A stretch of DNA of 64,000 bases from Prochlorococcus sp. AG-347-K18 (GCA_003281365.1 QCCF01000005.1:1-64000), one strand, 5' to 3'; positions 28,707 through 40,023 are shown, counted from the stretch's first letter. Program-made: numbers and translations. The notes: a model not told the origin generated them from the sequence alone.

Positions 28707-29825
28707 TTGATTGATAAAAAAGAGCTAAAACTAATACTTGTAGCTGCGAGGAATCAACTCTCTAGTAGTGATATTAAATCCCTCATTGCTTATTTAGAGT
28801 CAGATGATTGTGAATTTGAGATCTCACTTCAGATTTCTGAGCCTTCACAACAGCCAGAATTGCTCGAGTTACATAGATTAGTTGCTATTCCCGCTCTTAT
28901 AAAAGTTTCTCCAGCTCCGAAACAAATCTTTGCTGGAAGCAATATTTTTTCTCAATTGCAAAAATGGTTGCCAAGGTGGACTCAGGAAGGCTTAACAAAA
29001 AATCTTGGTATAAATTTGCAACCATCGAAAATTGATTCAATAAGAACTCAAAAAGAATTTCTCCTTGAGGACGAACTGCTTGTTTTGAGACAAGAAAATG
29101 AAACATTAACAAAAAGAATAGAGTCTCAGGAAAGATTATTAAGAATGGTCGCTCATGAACTAAGAACACCTTTAACTGCTGCTACTTTGGCTGTGCAAAG
29201 TCAAAAACTAGGACAAATAGATATTTCAAAACTCCAAGAGGTAATTAAAAGACGCTTAGAAGAGATTGAACTCTTATCTCAGGATCTTTTAGAGGTTGGA
29301 ACAACTAAATGGGAAGCATTATTTAATCCTCAGAAAATTGACTTAGGTAATATAAGTGCTGAAGTAATACTCGAATTAGAAAAATTCTGGAGATTGAGGA
29401 ATATTGAAATTGATACTGATATTCCATCAGATCTGCCTAGTGTATTTGCAGATCAAAGAAGAATGAGGCAAGTTTTTTTAAATTTAATTGAAAATGCTAT
29501 TAAATTTTCTAAGGACTCTGGATCTATAAAAATCACAATGATTCACAAAACAAATCAATGGGTGGAAATAACAATTTGTGACAGTGGTGCAGGTATTCCT
29601 ATGAGTGAACAAAAAAGAATTTTTCTTGATAGAGTCAGGTTGCCACAGACTTCTGAGGGGACTTCAGGATTTGGCATAGGGTTATCTGTTTGCAGGAGAA
29701 TAGTAGAAGTCCATGGAGGAAGAATATGGGTTGTATCAGAAATTGGTGAAGGTTCGTGCTTCCATTTTACCGTTCCCGTGTGGCAAGGACAAAACAAAGA
29801 GCAACAATACTTGACGAAAGGCTAG
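28707..29825 (+). CDS. sasA: Adaptive-response sensory histidine kinase SasA
   Basis: SasA reads the KaiC phosphorylation state and passes phosphate to RpaA, driving circadian or diel gene expression. The N-terminal about 95 residues form the KaiB-like KaiC-binding domain ([22 protein letters not shown]). The DHp helix has [16 protein letters not shown] with phospho-His at about 150. The ATPase domain shows [15 protein letters not shown] and GFGIGLSV. The start is taken as TTG at 28707 because a GAGGG ribosome site (28694-28698) lies eight bases before it; a TTG at 28692 would add five residues. Length 372. Confidence 0.95.
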   Translation: MIDKKELKLILVAARNQLSSSDIKSLIAYLESDDCEFEISLQISEPSQQPELLELHRLVAIPALIKVSPAPKQIFAGSNIFSQLQKWLPRWTQEGLTKNLGINLQPSKIDSIRTQKEFLLEDELLVLRQENETLTKRIESQERLLRMVAHELRTPLTAATLAVQSQKLGQIDISKLQEVIKRRLEEIELLSQDLLEVGTTKWEALFNPQKIDLGNISAEVILELEKFWRLRNIEIDTDIPSDLPSVFADQRRMRQVFLNLIENAIKFSKDSGSIKITMIHKTNQWVEITICDSGAGIPMSEQKRIFLDRVRLPQTSEGTSGFGIGLSVCRRIVEVHGGRIWVVSEIGEGSCFHFTVPVWQGQNKEQQYLTKG

Positions 29826-29852
29826 CCTTACTCTTAATTTTTAATAAGCTGT

Positions 29853-29858
29853 TATGCT
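29853..29858 (+). promoter_or_regulatory. Possible -10 element of tRNA-Glu
   Basis: TATGCT at 29853-29858 lies eight bases before the mature tRNA 5' end, where a -10 element for a short-leader tRNA transcript would fall. No good -35 is visible. Confidence 0.35.
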
Positions 29859-29866
29859 ACTTTCAT

Positions 29867-29939
29867 GGCCCCATCGTCTAGAGGCCTAGGACACCTCCCT
29901 TTCACGGAGGCGACAGGGGTTCGAATCCCCTTGGGGCTA
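29867..29939 (+). tRNA. trnE: tRNA-Glu (anticodon UUC)
   Basis: A complete cloverleaf: acceptor 5' GGCCCCA pairs with TGGGGCT (first pair G-U), D arm, anticodon stem CCTCC/GGAGG around the loop CTTTCAC, anticodon TTC at 29901-29903, and T arm AGGGGTTCGAATCCCCT. The discriminator base is A at 29939 and CCA is not encoded. In cyanobacteria this charged tRNA also supplies glutamate for tetrapyrrole (chlorophyll, heme) synthesis. Confidence 0.97.
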
Positions 29940-29950
29940 TTGATTACATT

Positions 29951-30493
29951 TTAATCTAACTTTATTGATGATTTTGCTTGTCTATCTACGGCAATCAAAT
30001 TTTCTGAAAGATCTTTTTTTAATCTTTTCTCAATCATTCCTATTGGCATCCACTGGCATCCTTGAACTGTAAGATCGTAAATTAATGAATTTTTTGAAGT
30101 ATTTTTAATTTTTTGGATTTTCCAACTACCTTCAAATTTTCTGAAATCACCTTTAATTAAATTAAATTTTAAGAGGCCAAGTTCCTTATCTTCAAATAAA
30201 TCGATAGTTACTTCAGCTGAAAATTTCATGCCAAGAAAATCTTGAGCCCCAACTTGTTTAAGGTGGACATTATTATTTTTTTGATATATTTTTTTGCTTG
30301 ACAGTAAGTTTGGGATGTAAAGATTTAGTCGATCATAATCTGTTAAAACATTCCATAAAGATTCGAAACTTGCTGAAGTTGTAAGTTGAGCTGCAAGTCT
30401 TCTAGTACCCCCAGAAAGCTTTTCCATCGTTTGCTCAATTGTCCTGTAATCATTGTTTTTAGAATGATTTACTGGTTCTTGAGAATTAATCAT
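29951..30493 (-). CDS. START/SRPBCC cyclase-like lipid- or quinone-binding protein
   Basis: A 180-residue protein of the SRPBCC (polyketide cyclase/dehydrase, coenzyme Q-binding) superfamily. The fold is seen in ASFESLWNVLTDYDRLNLYIPNLLSSKKI (about 43-71; the helix that opens such domains), VGAQDFLGMKFSAEVTIDL and the C-terminal helix starting at MIEKRLKKDLSENLIAVDRQA. Members bind hydrophobic ligands; the ligand here is unknown. It is convergent with tRNA-Glu and divergent from petH. Confidence 0.8.
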   Translation of the reverse strand: MINSQEPVNHSKNNDYRTIEQTMEKLSGGTRRLAAQLTTSASFESLWNVLTDYDRLNLYIPNLLSSKKIYQKNNNVHLKQVGAQDFLGMKFSAEVTIDLFEDKELGLLKFNLIKGDFRKFEGSWKIQKIKNTSKNSLIYDLTVQGCQWMPIGMIEKRLKKDLSENLIAVDRQAKSSIKLD

Positions 30494-30624
30494 AAATGAA
30501 ATTTTTTAATAGATTAAAAAATTATTTCTGTGTAACTATACAGATAAAAACAATAAATACCGAGAAATAAAAATAATTTCATTTATTTATTCCGATCTCA
30601 AAACGTAACCATTTTTGTAAAATC

Positions 30625-30646
30625 ACTACAAATTAAACTACAAATT
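30625..30646 (+). repeat. Direct repeat upstream of petH
   Basis: The ten bases ACTACAAATT occur twice in tandem (30625-30634 and 30637-30646), start to start 12 bases, 31 bases before the petH ATG. It may be a regulator-binding site, but no regulator can be named. Confidence 0.4.
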
Positions 30647-30673
30647 GATAATCTTTTATATATAGAAAATTAA

Positions 30674-31804
<1,131 letters not shown>

Positions 31805-31914
31805 ATGTTTTATATAAATTTTTAAGTTTCAACTACTAAATACTTTTTGGTTTAGACACAATACGTAGCTAATTTTAGAAAAAAAGAGGATTTTAAAATA
31901 AGAATACTAATAAA

Positions 31915-33438
31915 ATGCCTTCAACTTTAAGTAATCCTCTAAGATTAGGTTTACGGCAGGAAAGAGTCATTTCTCCACAATGCTTAGTAATATTTGGTGC
32001 TAGTGGAGACCTTACTCATAGAAAATTAATACCAGCCTTATTTAATCTTTATTTGCAAAGGAGAATTCCTAGTGAATTTGGAATAGTTGGATGTGCGAGA
32101 AGAGCTTGGACTGACAATGAGTTTAGAGAAAAGATGAAAGTAAAGCTATCCAATCAAATATCTGGTAAAGAAAGGGAGTGGGAAAATTTTTCTAATTATC
32201 TTTTCTATGAGCCAGTTGACTTACAACAAAATGACCATGTCGTTAGGCTTTCTAAAAGATTAAATGAAATTGATAAAACGCAAGCTACTCATGGAAATAG
32301 AACATTTTATTTATCAGTATCTCCGAATTTCTATTCAAGTGGATGTCAAGCTCTTAAAGCAGCTGGCCTTTTAGATGACCCTAAGAAAAGTCGTTTAGTG
32401 ATTGAAAAACCTTTTGGAAGAGATTATTCAAGTGCAAAAAAATTGAATAAGATCGTTCAAAGTTGTGCTGAAGAAAGTCAGATTTATAGGATTGATCATT
32501 ACTTAGGTAAAGAGACAGTTCAAAATATTCTTGTTTTGCGGTTTGCCAACACTATTTTTGAACCAATCTGGAACAGAAATTATATATCAAGTATTCAAAT
32601 TACTTCATCTGAAACAGTGGGTGTTGAAGATAGAGCAGGTTATTACGAAAGCTCTGGTGCTTTACGAGATATGCTTCAAAATCATATGACTCAAATGCTT
32701 GCTGTAACTGCCATGGAACCTCCTGGAAAGTTTGAACCAGAAGCAATAAGGAATGAAAAAGCTAAGGTTCTTCAAGCCTCAAAACTTGCTGATGAAAATG
32801 AACCCTGGAATTGTTGCGTAAGAGGTCAATATGGAGAGGGAGGAAATATTTCAAATCGACTTAAAGGATATAGGCAGGAAGATGGCGTTAATTTTAATAG
32901 CACAACAGAAACATATATTGCGACAAAAGTTTTCGTTGATAACTGGCGATGGCAAGGGGTTCCTTTTTATTTGAGAACAGGTAAAAGACTACCTAAAAGA
33001 CTTGGAGAAATAGTCTTGACTTTTAAAGACGTTCCTGTTCATTTATTTGAATCAACAATAATAAATCCTGCCCCAAATCAACTTGTTCTTAGAATTCAGC
33101 CAAATGAAGGGGCTACTTTTAAATTCGAGGTAAAGTCACCTGGATCTGGAATGAAATCAAGACCTGTTGAGATGGAATTTTCTTATGATGAATCATTTGG
33201 AGAACCCTCAGATGAAGGCTATGTAAGATTATTAGCTGATGCAATGCTTTCTGATCCAACCTTATTTACTCGAAGTGATGAAGTAGAGGCTGCCTGGAAA
33301 CTTTATACACCATTAATAGAACTTATGGATAATTCTCCATGGAAGTTACCTATTTATAACTATGAATCTATGACGTGGGGACCTCCTCAATCTGATCAAT
33401 TACTTTCAAAAGATAATATTTTCTGGCGAAGACCTTAA
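31915..33438 (+). CDS. zwf: Glucose-6-phosphate 1-dehydrogenase
   Basis: First enzyme of the oxidative pentose phosphate pathway, the main source of NADPH in the dark. The 507-residue protein has the nucleotide-binding VIFGASGDLTHRKLIPALF (about 25), IEKPFGRD (about 163) and the catalytic-site signature RIDHYLGKE (about 193-201), plus the C-terminal TGKRLPKR. opcA follows after two bases, so the enzyme and its activator are co-translated. petH lies 110 bases upstream on the same strand, but this gap may contain a promoter. Confidence 0.97.
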   Translation: MPSTLSNPLRLGLRQERVISPQCLVIFGASGDLTHRKLIPALFNLYLQRRIPSEFGIVGCARRAWTDNEFREKMKVKLSNQISGKEREWENFSNYLFYEPVDLQQNDHVVRLSKRLNEIDKTQATHGNRTFYLSVSPNFYSSGCQALKAAGLLDDPKKSRLVIEKPFGRDYSSAKKLNKIVQSCAEESQIYRIDHYLGKETVQNILVLRFANTIFEPIWNRNYISSIQITSSETVGVEDRAGYYESSGALRDMLQNHMTQMLAVTAMEPPGKFEPEAIRNEKAKVLQASKLADENEPWNCCVRGQYGEGGNISNRLKGYRQEDGVNFNSTTETYIATKVFVDNWRWQGVPFYLRTGKRLPKRLGEIVLTFKDVPVHLFESTIINPAPNQLVLRIQPNEGATFKFEVKSPGSGMKSRPVEMEFSYDESFGEPSDEGYVRLLADAMLSDPTLFTRSDEVEAAWKLYTPLIELMDNSPWKLPIYNYESMTWGPPQSDQLLSKDNIFWRRP

Positions 33439-33440
33439 AA

Positions 33441-34742
33441 ATGAAACCGCAACTAACACTCCAAACTCCATTAGAGCTTCCTTATCAGGAAATTTCTAAT
33501 TATCTTAATAAATTATGGATTTCAGAAGATAAAGATAATACTGGAGCTAATACTTTTACATTAATGGTCTGGCAGCCTGCTTGGCTAGAACAATGTTTAG
33601 TTCAAAAAGGATTAGTAAATGAACCAATAACTGGAAATTTAAGTCAAGAGATTATTGAAGTTGCTAAAAAATTTTTATTAGATCAAGGACTTCCTATCAA
33701 TACTTCTCTTAATAGTAAAGAATTATTAAATTTGTTGAAGGAAAATTTATCTAATAATGACCTTGAAGATTTTAGAGGACAATTTTTTGAATCATCAATT
33801 AGTACATTGAATCCAAGAAGATTAATAACTCTAGCGCCAACTTTAAATAAAAATTCAGATATCAAAACTTTTGTGTCTGCATACTGTCCATTAAGTGATA
33901 CTCCATCTATGCAACCCATATGTGGGGATTTAGTAGTTATTAGGGGCGACTCAGCTTCAATATCCAATAAAGGATTAAAAATAATTGATGAATTATTTAT
34001 TGATGAATTACCTTCATGGTTGTGGTGGAATGGAAGCTTGGATGAATCGCCCGAAATCTTTCAATATTTTGCTAATTATGGTTTAAGGATAATAATTGAT
34101 ACCGCTCTTGGATCGCCTAACAGATGTTTAAAAGTTTTAGATCAACTAAATAATTCAAATAAAGCTATTAATGATTTGAATTGGGTTAGGTTGAAAAATT
34201 GGAGGGAATCATTGGCAATGATTTTTGATCCACCTTCGAGGAGACCAATTTTAGAACATATTGCTGATATTGATATTGATATTGCAGGAGATCATATAAT
34301 TCAAGCTTTGTTTTTGATTTCATGGATTAGCGATAAACTTGGTTGGTCTTTTTTAAGAGTTGAAAGTAATTCAGAATCAACAAAAATAGAGTTTGAAAGA
34401 ATTAATGGAGAAATAATTTCCGCATCAATTAATCCTTTGTCTTTGGGAAATCCAAGTATTCATTTAGGACAAGTTATTGGATTGAGGTTGATTTCAAAAA
34501 TTAGTGAGGTTCAAAAAAATAATACTTGTGTAATACTTGGCTGTGAATCAGTGGAATGTATGAGACTTGAAGCAGGTGGAATGGCTAATATGGAATTAAT
34601 AGAAAAAGTTGTTCCAAATTCTCTTTCTACATCAGAGTATGATGTAAGTAAATTATTGGGAAGTAGTAGAGGAAGTACGAGTCCTCTTTTCGAAAAATCT
34701 ATTAATATAGCTCTTCAAATATTTAATGGTTTTAATAACTAA
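33441..34742 (+). CDS. opcA: OpcA, activator of glucose-6-phosphate dehydrogenase
   Basis: A cyanobacterial allosteric effector that raises activity of G6PDH and links it to redox control. The 433-residue length is standard. The gene is placed immediately after zwf, the family's usual setting, and the protein shows the family-typical MVWQPAWLEQCLVQ near the start and WNWR-like and HIIQALFLISWISDKLGW sections later. No catalytic motif is expected. cobB follows after three bases. Confidence 0.93.
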   Translation: MKPQLTLQTPLELPYQEISNYLNKLWISEDKDNTGANTFTLMVWQPAWLEQCLVQKGLVNEPITGNLSQEIIEVAKKFLLDQGLPINTSLNSKELLNLLKENLSNNDLEDFRGQFFESSISTLNPRRLITLAPTLNKNSDIKTFVSAYCPLSDTPSMQPICGDLVVIRGDSASISNKGLKIIDELFIDELPSWLWWNGSLDESPEIFQYFANYGLRIIIDTALGSPNRCLKVLDQLNNSNKAINDLNWVRLKNWRESLAMIFDPPSRRPILEHIADIDIDIAGDHIIQALFLISWISDKLGWSFLRVESNSESTKIEFERINGEIISASINPLSLGNPSIHLGQVIGLRLISKISEVQKNNTCVILGCESVECMRLEAGGMANMELIEKVVPNSLSTSEYDVSKLLGSSRGSTSPLFEKSINIALQIFNGFNN

Positions 34743-34745
34743 TAA

Positions 34746-36125
34746 ATGCCTTGTGTAATATCTTCTCCTTCAACTGATAGTGGTAAAACTACATTATCGC
34801 TTTTGATATCTTGTTGGGCATTCTCAAGGGGTATAAAAATTCAAACTTTCAAGGTTGGCCCAGATTATCTTGATCAACAACAACTTAGTTCAATTGGCCA
34901 ACCTATTTGTAGGAATTTAGATATTTTTTTAAGCGGTGAGGAATGGGTTCAAGAAAGTTTTTTAAAACATTCTTTAAAATATGAATTCTCATTAATTGAA
35001 GGAGCAATGGGTCTATTTGATGGATTAGGGTCAACAACCTATTCCAGCACAGCAAATATTTCTAAACTTCTCAATGCCCCAGTAATTTTTATTGTTAATG
35101 CAAGAGGTCAAGTAGCTTCTCTTTTGGCTACTGTTAGAGGTTTTAGAGGTTTTGATAGTGATTTGTTAATAGCAGGCATTATTTTTAACAACGTTAATTC
35201 AGATAGGCATAAAAAATTAATCAAAGAAGTTTTTAAAAATGAAGACATCGAAATCCTCGGTTTTTTACCATCTGATTCAAAAATAACTATAAACAAAGCT
35301 AATTTAGGTTTGATATCTCCATTGGATAATGGTAAAGAAATTGATGTTGAATATTTTGCAAATTTCGCAGAAAGAAATCTTGAGATATTTTCTCTAATTA
35401 AATTTCTGAAATCTCCTCAAAAGAAAATATTTAATTCTCTCGGTTTTGAAGATTTTAAAATAGATAATAGTAAACCTATAGCAATTGCAGAAGATAAAAT
35501 TTTTCATTTTCAATACCCTGAAACAAAAGAGTTTTTGAGCGAAATAGGCATACCATTGATTTCATGGAGTATTTATGATGATGAAGAAATACCTGATGAG
35601 GCTTTCTCTTTAATTATTCCTGGGGGATTCCCTGAAAAATATGCTGATCATATAAGTGATTCTGTAAAAAGTTTAAATTCGCTAAGGAAATTTCGCAAAA
35701 ATGGATTTATATATGCAGAGTGCGGAGGGATGATGATTTTAGGCGACTTTATTAAAGATGAAAATGGTAATAATCATAAAATGAGTGGCATACTGCCTTT
35801 TAGATCAAAAAAAAGTAAACTTTCAGTAGGTTATCGATACATTGAGGGTTTAAAAGATACTCCAATCATTAAACAAAATCAATTAATTAGAGGACATGAA
35901 TTTCATTACTGGGAAATTGAAAATAATTTATCTGAACTTTATTTGAGAAAAGCTGAGCATCAGAAAAAATTTTCTGCCCCATGGAAAATTAAGTCATGGG
36001 AGACTGAATATAAAAATGAAGGCTTTTTTGATGAAAAATTACATGCAAGTTGGATTCACTTACATTTACCGAGTTCTCCAGAAGTCGCAAAAAACTTTAT
36101 AGATGCCACCCAAATTAGTTTTTAA
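34746..36125 (+). CDS. cobB: Cobyrinic acid a,c-diamide synthase CobB/CbiA
   Basis: Amidates side chains a and c of cobyrinic acid in anaerobic-type B12 (pseudocobalamin in picocyanobacteria) synthesis. The 459-residue protein has an N-terminal dethiobiotin-synthase-like ATPase (SSPSTDSGKTTLSLLI), EGAMGLFDGLG, and a C-terminal class I glutamine amidotransferase domain with nucleophile Cys in ECGGMMILG (about 325) and the late His in SWIHLHLPSSP. The position after opcA is likely transcriptional only. Confidence 0.94.
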   Translation: MPCVISSPSTDSGKTTLSLLISCWAFSRGIKIQTFKVGPDYLDQQQLSSIGQPICRNLDIFLSGEEWVQESFLKHSLKYEFSLIEGAMGLFDGLGSTTYSSTANISKLLNAPVIFIVNARGQVASLLATVRGFRGFDSDLLIAGIIFNNVNSDRHKKLIKEVFKNEDIEILGFLPSDSKITINKANLGLISPLDNGKEIDVEYFANFAERNLEIFSLIKFLKSPQKKIFNSLGFEDFKIDNSKPIAIAEDKIFHFQYPETKEFLSEIGIPLISWSIYDDEEIPDEAFSLIIPGGFPEKYADHISDSVKSLNSLRKFRKNGFIYAECGGMMILGDFIKDENGNNHKMSGILPFRSKKSKLSVGYRYIEGLKDTPIIKQNQLIRGHEFHYWEIENNLSELYLRKAEHQKKFSAPWKIKSWETEYKNEGFFDEKLHASWIHLHLPSSPEVAKNFIDATQISF

Positions 36126-36133
36126 AAAGATTC

Positions 36134-36613
36134 TTAATTTATTATTAAATCAAATATTTTAAGAGGAGATCCTAAAAAAAACATTCCAGGCAAAGTGATT
36201 AACGGTCCTAAAAGACTTCCCACCATGACCTCGATTTTTGTGTGGCCCAGATTTTCTTTTAAAAGTAATTCAGATTTAGGGTCTAATTTTTTTGAAAGTT
36301 TATTGATTTCTGAAGCTTGAATTCCAGCTGATTTTCGAACTCCACTAGCGTCATACATAACTATAAGTGCTACCGCAATTGATAATGCAAATATTGAGCT
36401 ATCGAATCCCAATTCATAACCTATGCCAGATGTAGCACCAGTTATTAATGCGGAATGACTGGAAGGCATACCGCCGGTCTCGAAAATAATTCCAAATCTT
36501 ATCTTTCCATTTGAAAAGAAATTGAATACAATTTTAAGTAATTGAGCTAGTAAACAGGATAATAAGCTCCAGAATAGAACTGAATTATTAAAGAAGGGAA
36601 AAAACTCAGACAT
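36134..36613 (-). CDS. DUF212/divergent PAP2 family membrane protein
   Basis: A 159-residue membrane protein with four or five hydrophobic helices. The sequence GGMPSSHSALITG (about 47-59) is the signature of the DUF212 family, distantly related to PAP2 phosphatases; it holds the Ser-His pair, and VMYDASGVRKSAGIQA follows. Function is unknown; a lipid phosphatase role is inference. It lies 13 bases after crtE on the same strand. Confidence 0.85.
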   Translation of the reverse strand: MSEFFPFFNNSVLFWSLLSCLLAQLLKIVFNFFSNGKIRFGIIFETGGMPSSHSALITGATSGIGYELGFDSSIFALSIAVALIVMYDASGVRKSAGIQASEINKLSKKLDPKSELLLKENLGHTKIEVMVGSLLGPLITLPGMFFLGSPLKIFDLIIN

Positions 36614-36626
36614 AAATTAAAACTAA

Positions 36627-37529
36627 TTATCTGTCTCTATTTGTAATAAAGTCAGCCAAAGATATTAAATACTTTGCATCTGCACCCCAAGGTTCAATTG
36701 CTTTTTTTGCCTTTTCAACTAAATCAAATGCTCTTTTCTTTGACTCCTCCATTCCAAGTAATTTAGGGTAAGTAGTTTTGTCAGCTAAAAGATCTTTGCC
36801 GGCAGTTTTACCGAGCTTCTCACTGCTCGAAGTCAAATCAAGAATGTCATCTATTATTTGGAAGGCTAAACCAATTCCCTCTGCATATGTTGTTAGAGCT
36901 TTTAATAGTTTTTGGTTAGCGCCTGCAATCATCGCGCCGGTTCTTACGCAAGCCTTTAATAAAGCCCCAGTCTTATGAAGATGAATATATTCGAGAGTTT
37001 CAAGATCGACTTCTTTGCCTTCGCATTCCAAATCAACAACTTGTCCCCCTACAAGGCCTGGTGCACCAGCAACTAGAGATAATTCGCCAATTACATTTAA
37101 TAATCTATTTGGATCTACTCCAGGGCTTCTTAAAGAGACCATTTCAAAGGCTCTAGTTAGTAAGGCATCGCCTGCAAGAATAGCTATTGCATCTCCATAC
37201 ACTTTATGATTTGTAGGCCTACCTCTCCTCAAGTCATCATTATCCATAGCAGGTAGATCATCATGAATCAAAGACATTGTATGTATCATCTCTATTGCTA
37301 CTGCAGTAGGAACAGCAAGAGAGGGCTCTCCTCCAGCCAGTGAACAAGAGGCTAAACATAAAATTGGACGAATTCTTTTCCCTCCAGCTAAAAGGGAATA
37401 TCTCATTGATTCTCTTAATATTTCTGGATTCTCAGGACCCAATGAAAAATCAAGTGCTTCTTCAACAACCTTTTTTGTGTTTTTAAGATATTTTTCAAAA
37501 TCAGAAATATTATTTATAACTTCAGTCAT
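36627..37529 (-). CDS. crtE: Geranylgeranyl diphosphate synthase
   Basis: Makes the C20 prenyl diphosphate for carotenoids, phytol of chlorophyll and quinones. The 300-residue protein has the first Asp-rich motif [14 protein letters not shown] (about 89) and the second IIDDILDLT (about 232), with HNKVYG-type motif NHKVYGDA and the GGKRIRP substrate motif (about 48). It is the shared supply for lycopene cyclase (43946-45157) and ChlI-dependent chlorophyll. It lies 36 bases after folD. Confidence 0.95.
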   Translation of the reverse strand: MTEVINNISDFEKYLKNTKKVVEEALDFSLGPENPEILRESMRYSLLAGGKRIRPILCLASCSLAGGEPSLAVPTAVAIEMIHTMSLIHDDLPAMDNDDLRRGRPTNHKVYGDAIAILAGDALLTRAFEMVSLRSPGVDPNRLLNVIGELSLVAGAPGLVGGQVVDLECEGKEVDLETLEYIHLHKTGALLKACVRTGAMIAGANQKLLKALTTYAEGIGLAFQIIDDILDLTSSSEKLGKTAGKDLLADKTTYPKLLGMEESKKRAFDLVEKAKKAIEPWGADAKYLISLADFITNRDR

Positions 37530-37565
37530 TTTATACCTTCAGTAAAAAATTTTTCATCTTGTAGT

Positions 37566-38462
37566 TTATGGCAAAAGGTCATTAAGAGTTGATGATAAAC
37601 CAAATTGTTTTTGCCAGCTAAAAATAGTATTTACAAGTAACATTGTTACTGTCATTGGTCCAACACCTCCTGGTACTGGTGTGTAAGCAAATACTTTAGA
37701 AATTACATCTTCTAATAATACATCGCCACATAATCTGGTTTGATTTTTATCAGGACTTTTTAATCTATGTATTCCAACATCAATTATTACTGCTCCATCT
37801 TTCACAAAACTCGAATTTACCAGATTGGGTTTTCCTGCTGCCGCAATTAGAATATCTGCTTCTCTACAGACTTTATTTAAATGTAATGTTTTTGAATGAG
37901 TCATTGTTACCGTGCCATTTAGATTCAATAACATAAGCGATAGGGGTTTCCCTACAAGCAAACTTCTTCCAATAACAACAATTTTCTTACCTTTAATTGA
38001 AATATTTTGAGATCTTAATAAATTAATAATTCCTGCAGGTGTGCATGATCTCATGCCAGGCTCATTTTTCACTAATTTGCCGATATTTATCTCATTTAAT
38101 CCATCTACATCTTTGCTTGGATTAATATGGCTGATCAGTTTTTGCTCATCAAACTTCTGTGGGATGGGAAGTTGTAGCAACATACCGTCAATATCCTTAT
38201 CAGAATTTAGTTTGATTATTAATTGTTCAACTTCTTTTTGCTCTACAGAATCTTTTAGATGAAATACAAAGCTTTTTATTCCAATCCTTGAGCATGCTTT
38301 TTCTTTGTTATTAACGTAAACACCACTTGCAGGGTCTTCGCCTATTCTTATTACAGCTAAACCGGGAGCTCTTTTTGCAAATTTTTTATTAATAGAGATA
38401 TAGTCATTTAATCTTTCTTCAATTTCAAGAGATAATTTTTTACCGTCTAATTTTAATGACAT
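37566..38462 (-). CDS. folD: Methylenetetrahydrofolate dehydrogenase/cyclohydrolase FolD
   Basis: A bifunctional enzyme of one-carbon metabolism giving 10-formyl-THF. The 298-residue protein shows [17 protein letters not shown] (catalytic Lys), [17 protein letters not shown] and the NADP-binding [17 protein letters not shown] and [15 protein letters not shown]. All are family hallmarks. It leads the series folD-crtE-DUF212. Confidence 0.96.
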   Translation of the reverse strand: MSLKLDGKKLSLEIEERLNDYISINKKFAKRAPGLAVIRIGEDPASGVYVNNKEKACSRIGIKSFVFHLKDSVEQKEVEQLIIKLNSDKDIDGMLLQLPIPQKFDEQKLISHINPSKDVDGLNEINIGKLVKNEPGMRSCTPAGIINLLRSQNISIKGKKIVVIGRSLLVGKPLSLMLLNLNGTVTMTHSKTLHLNKVCREADILIAAAGKPNLVNSSFVKDGAVIIDVGIHRLKSPDKNQTRLCGDVLLEDVISKVFAYTPVPGGVGPMTVTMLLVNTIFSWQKQFGLSSTLNDLLP

Positions 38463-38536
38463 TTAGAAAAACTTCTCCTATTTACTCCTAGCATGCCTAT
38501 AATTTTAAATTATTCAAATAGATTTATTTATATTCT

Positions 38537-40009
38537 GTGCAAAACATCACAACTAACTTAAAGAAATTGTTCTATCTTTGGCGGCGGAGTCAAGTTCCAG
38601 TAAAACAACCAATTAAAATTTCAAGAATAGATAATCTCATTATTTTTTTAGTATGCATTTTAATTTCAATAATTTCTTCTTATAAGCAACTTCTTATCTC
38701 ACCTTTGAATATCGCAGATATTATTTCTTGGCTTTTGAACTTTAGTGAAATACTTATTGGCTCTGGAATTTTGATATTAGTTTCAAAAAAAGAGAATCCT
38801 ACAATTTCTTCAAGACAGATCTTCTTGATTATTTCTCTTCTTTTAGCAGTACAAGTTACGAAATTAGCATTAGCTTCAACAATAAGTCCATTGTCCATGA
38901 TAATTCCACCCGCCTTAATAATATCTCAGGGAATGGGAAGCATAACAGCTTTAGCTTGGGTATCAATAGCAAGTTTTAGTTGGCCAGACCCAGAGGTAGC
39001 TATTAATAGTAATATATTTTTTATTTTATTAGTTTTCTCAACAGTAGTATCTCTACTTGGAGGAAGAATAAGAAGTAGAGCTCAGTTACTTCAACTATCA
39101 TTTTTTGTACCCATAGGATCATTCTTGAGCCAATGGATATTGATTGGTAAAGATAAAATATCTCTTATTAATAATCAAGACTTTGTCTTATCTAATGGGA
39201 ATATATTTTCTGACTCTTTGTTATTGGCAATAGTAATGCTTTTTACTATTTTACTTATTCCTATTTTTGAATCTATATTCGGATTATTAACAAAAGCAAG
39301 ATTACTTGAATTGGCGGATAAGGAGAAACCTTTAATTAGAAGATTGTCTCTTGAAGCTCCTGGTACTTTTGAACATACGTTACTTATATGTGGTTTAGCA
39401 GAGGAAGCAACTAGAATGATTGGTGGTGATATAGATCTAATTAAAACTGGGGCGTTGTATCATGATGTTGGTAAATTACATGCACCTAATTGGTTTATCG
39501 AAAATCAGGATGGTTCAAAAAATCCGCATGACGAATTAGATGATCCGATTAAAAGTGCTGAAGTATTGCAGGCGCACGTGGATGAGGGATTAAAATTTGC
39601 GAGAAAAAATAGACTACCTAAACTGATAGCTAATTTTATTCCTGAACATCAGGGTACTCTAAAAATGGGATATTTTCTTCAAAAAGCTAAAGAAAAAAAT
39701 CTCGACATCAATGAATATTATTTTAGATACAAAGGACCTATTCCTCAGTCAAAGGAAACAGCTATTTTAATGCTTGCTGATGGATGTGAAGCAGCACTAA
39801 GAGCTATGAATATTAATGCTTCTGATAAAGAAGCTCTGGAAACAATATCTAACATTATCTATTCGCGTCTCAAAGATGGGCAATTAGATAATAGTAATTT
39901 ATCGAAAGGAGAAATTTTTTTAATAAAAAGGGCATTCTTGAATGTATGGAAAAGAATTAGACATAGAAGAATTCAGTATCCAACCAGCAAGAATAATACT
40001 TTTTCTTAA
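38537..40009 (+). CDS. Multi-pass membrane HD phosphohydrolase, PgpH-like (probable c-di-AMP phosphodiesterase)
   Basis: A 490-residue protein with about seven hydrophobic helices in the first 250 residues, then a cytosolic HD domain. The linker RLLELADKEKPLIRRLSLEAPGTFEHTLL and the metal site ALYHDVGKLHAPNWFIENQ (HD about 309), NPHDELDD and IPEHQGT follow the order known from PgpH, which hydrolyses cyclic di-AMP in Firmicutes. The large extracellular sensor domain (7TMR-HDED) of PgpH is missing, so the sequence goes almost directly into the membrane part. The start is GTG at 38537, 74 bases from divergent folD. The c-di-AMP substrate is inference. Confidence 0.82.
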   Translation: MQNITTNLKKLFYLWRRSQVPVKQPIKISRIDNLIIFLVCILISIISSYKQLLISPLNIADIISWLLNFSEILIGSGILILVSKKENPTISSRQIFLIISLLLAVQVTKLALASTISPLSMIIPPALIISQGMGSITALAWVSIASFSWPDPEVAINSNIFFILLVFSTVVSLLGGRIRSRAQLLQLSFFVPIGSFLSQWILIGKDKISLINNQDFVLSNGNIFSDSLLLAIVMLFTILLIPIFESIFGLLTKARLLELADKEKPLIRRLSLEAPGTFEHTLLICGLAEEATRMIGGDIDLIKTGALYHDVGKLHAPNWFIENQDGSKNPHDELDDPIKSAEVLQAHVDEGLKFARKNRLPKLIANFIPEHQGTLKMGYFLQKAKEKNLDINEYYFRYKGPIPQSKETAILMLADGCEAALRAMNINASDKEALETISNIIYSRLKDGQLDNSNLSKGEIFLIKRAFLNVWKRIRHRRIQYPTSKNNTFS

Positions 40010-40023
40010 TTTCTTTTGATAAT

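Noticed and set aside
30616-30630. NtcA-like site TGTA...TACA upstream of petH
   Set aside because: The spacing between GTA and TAC is seven bases, not the eight needed for NtcA, so it does not match the consensus.
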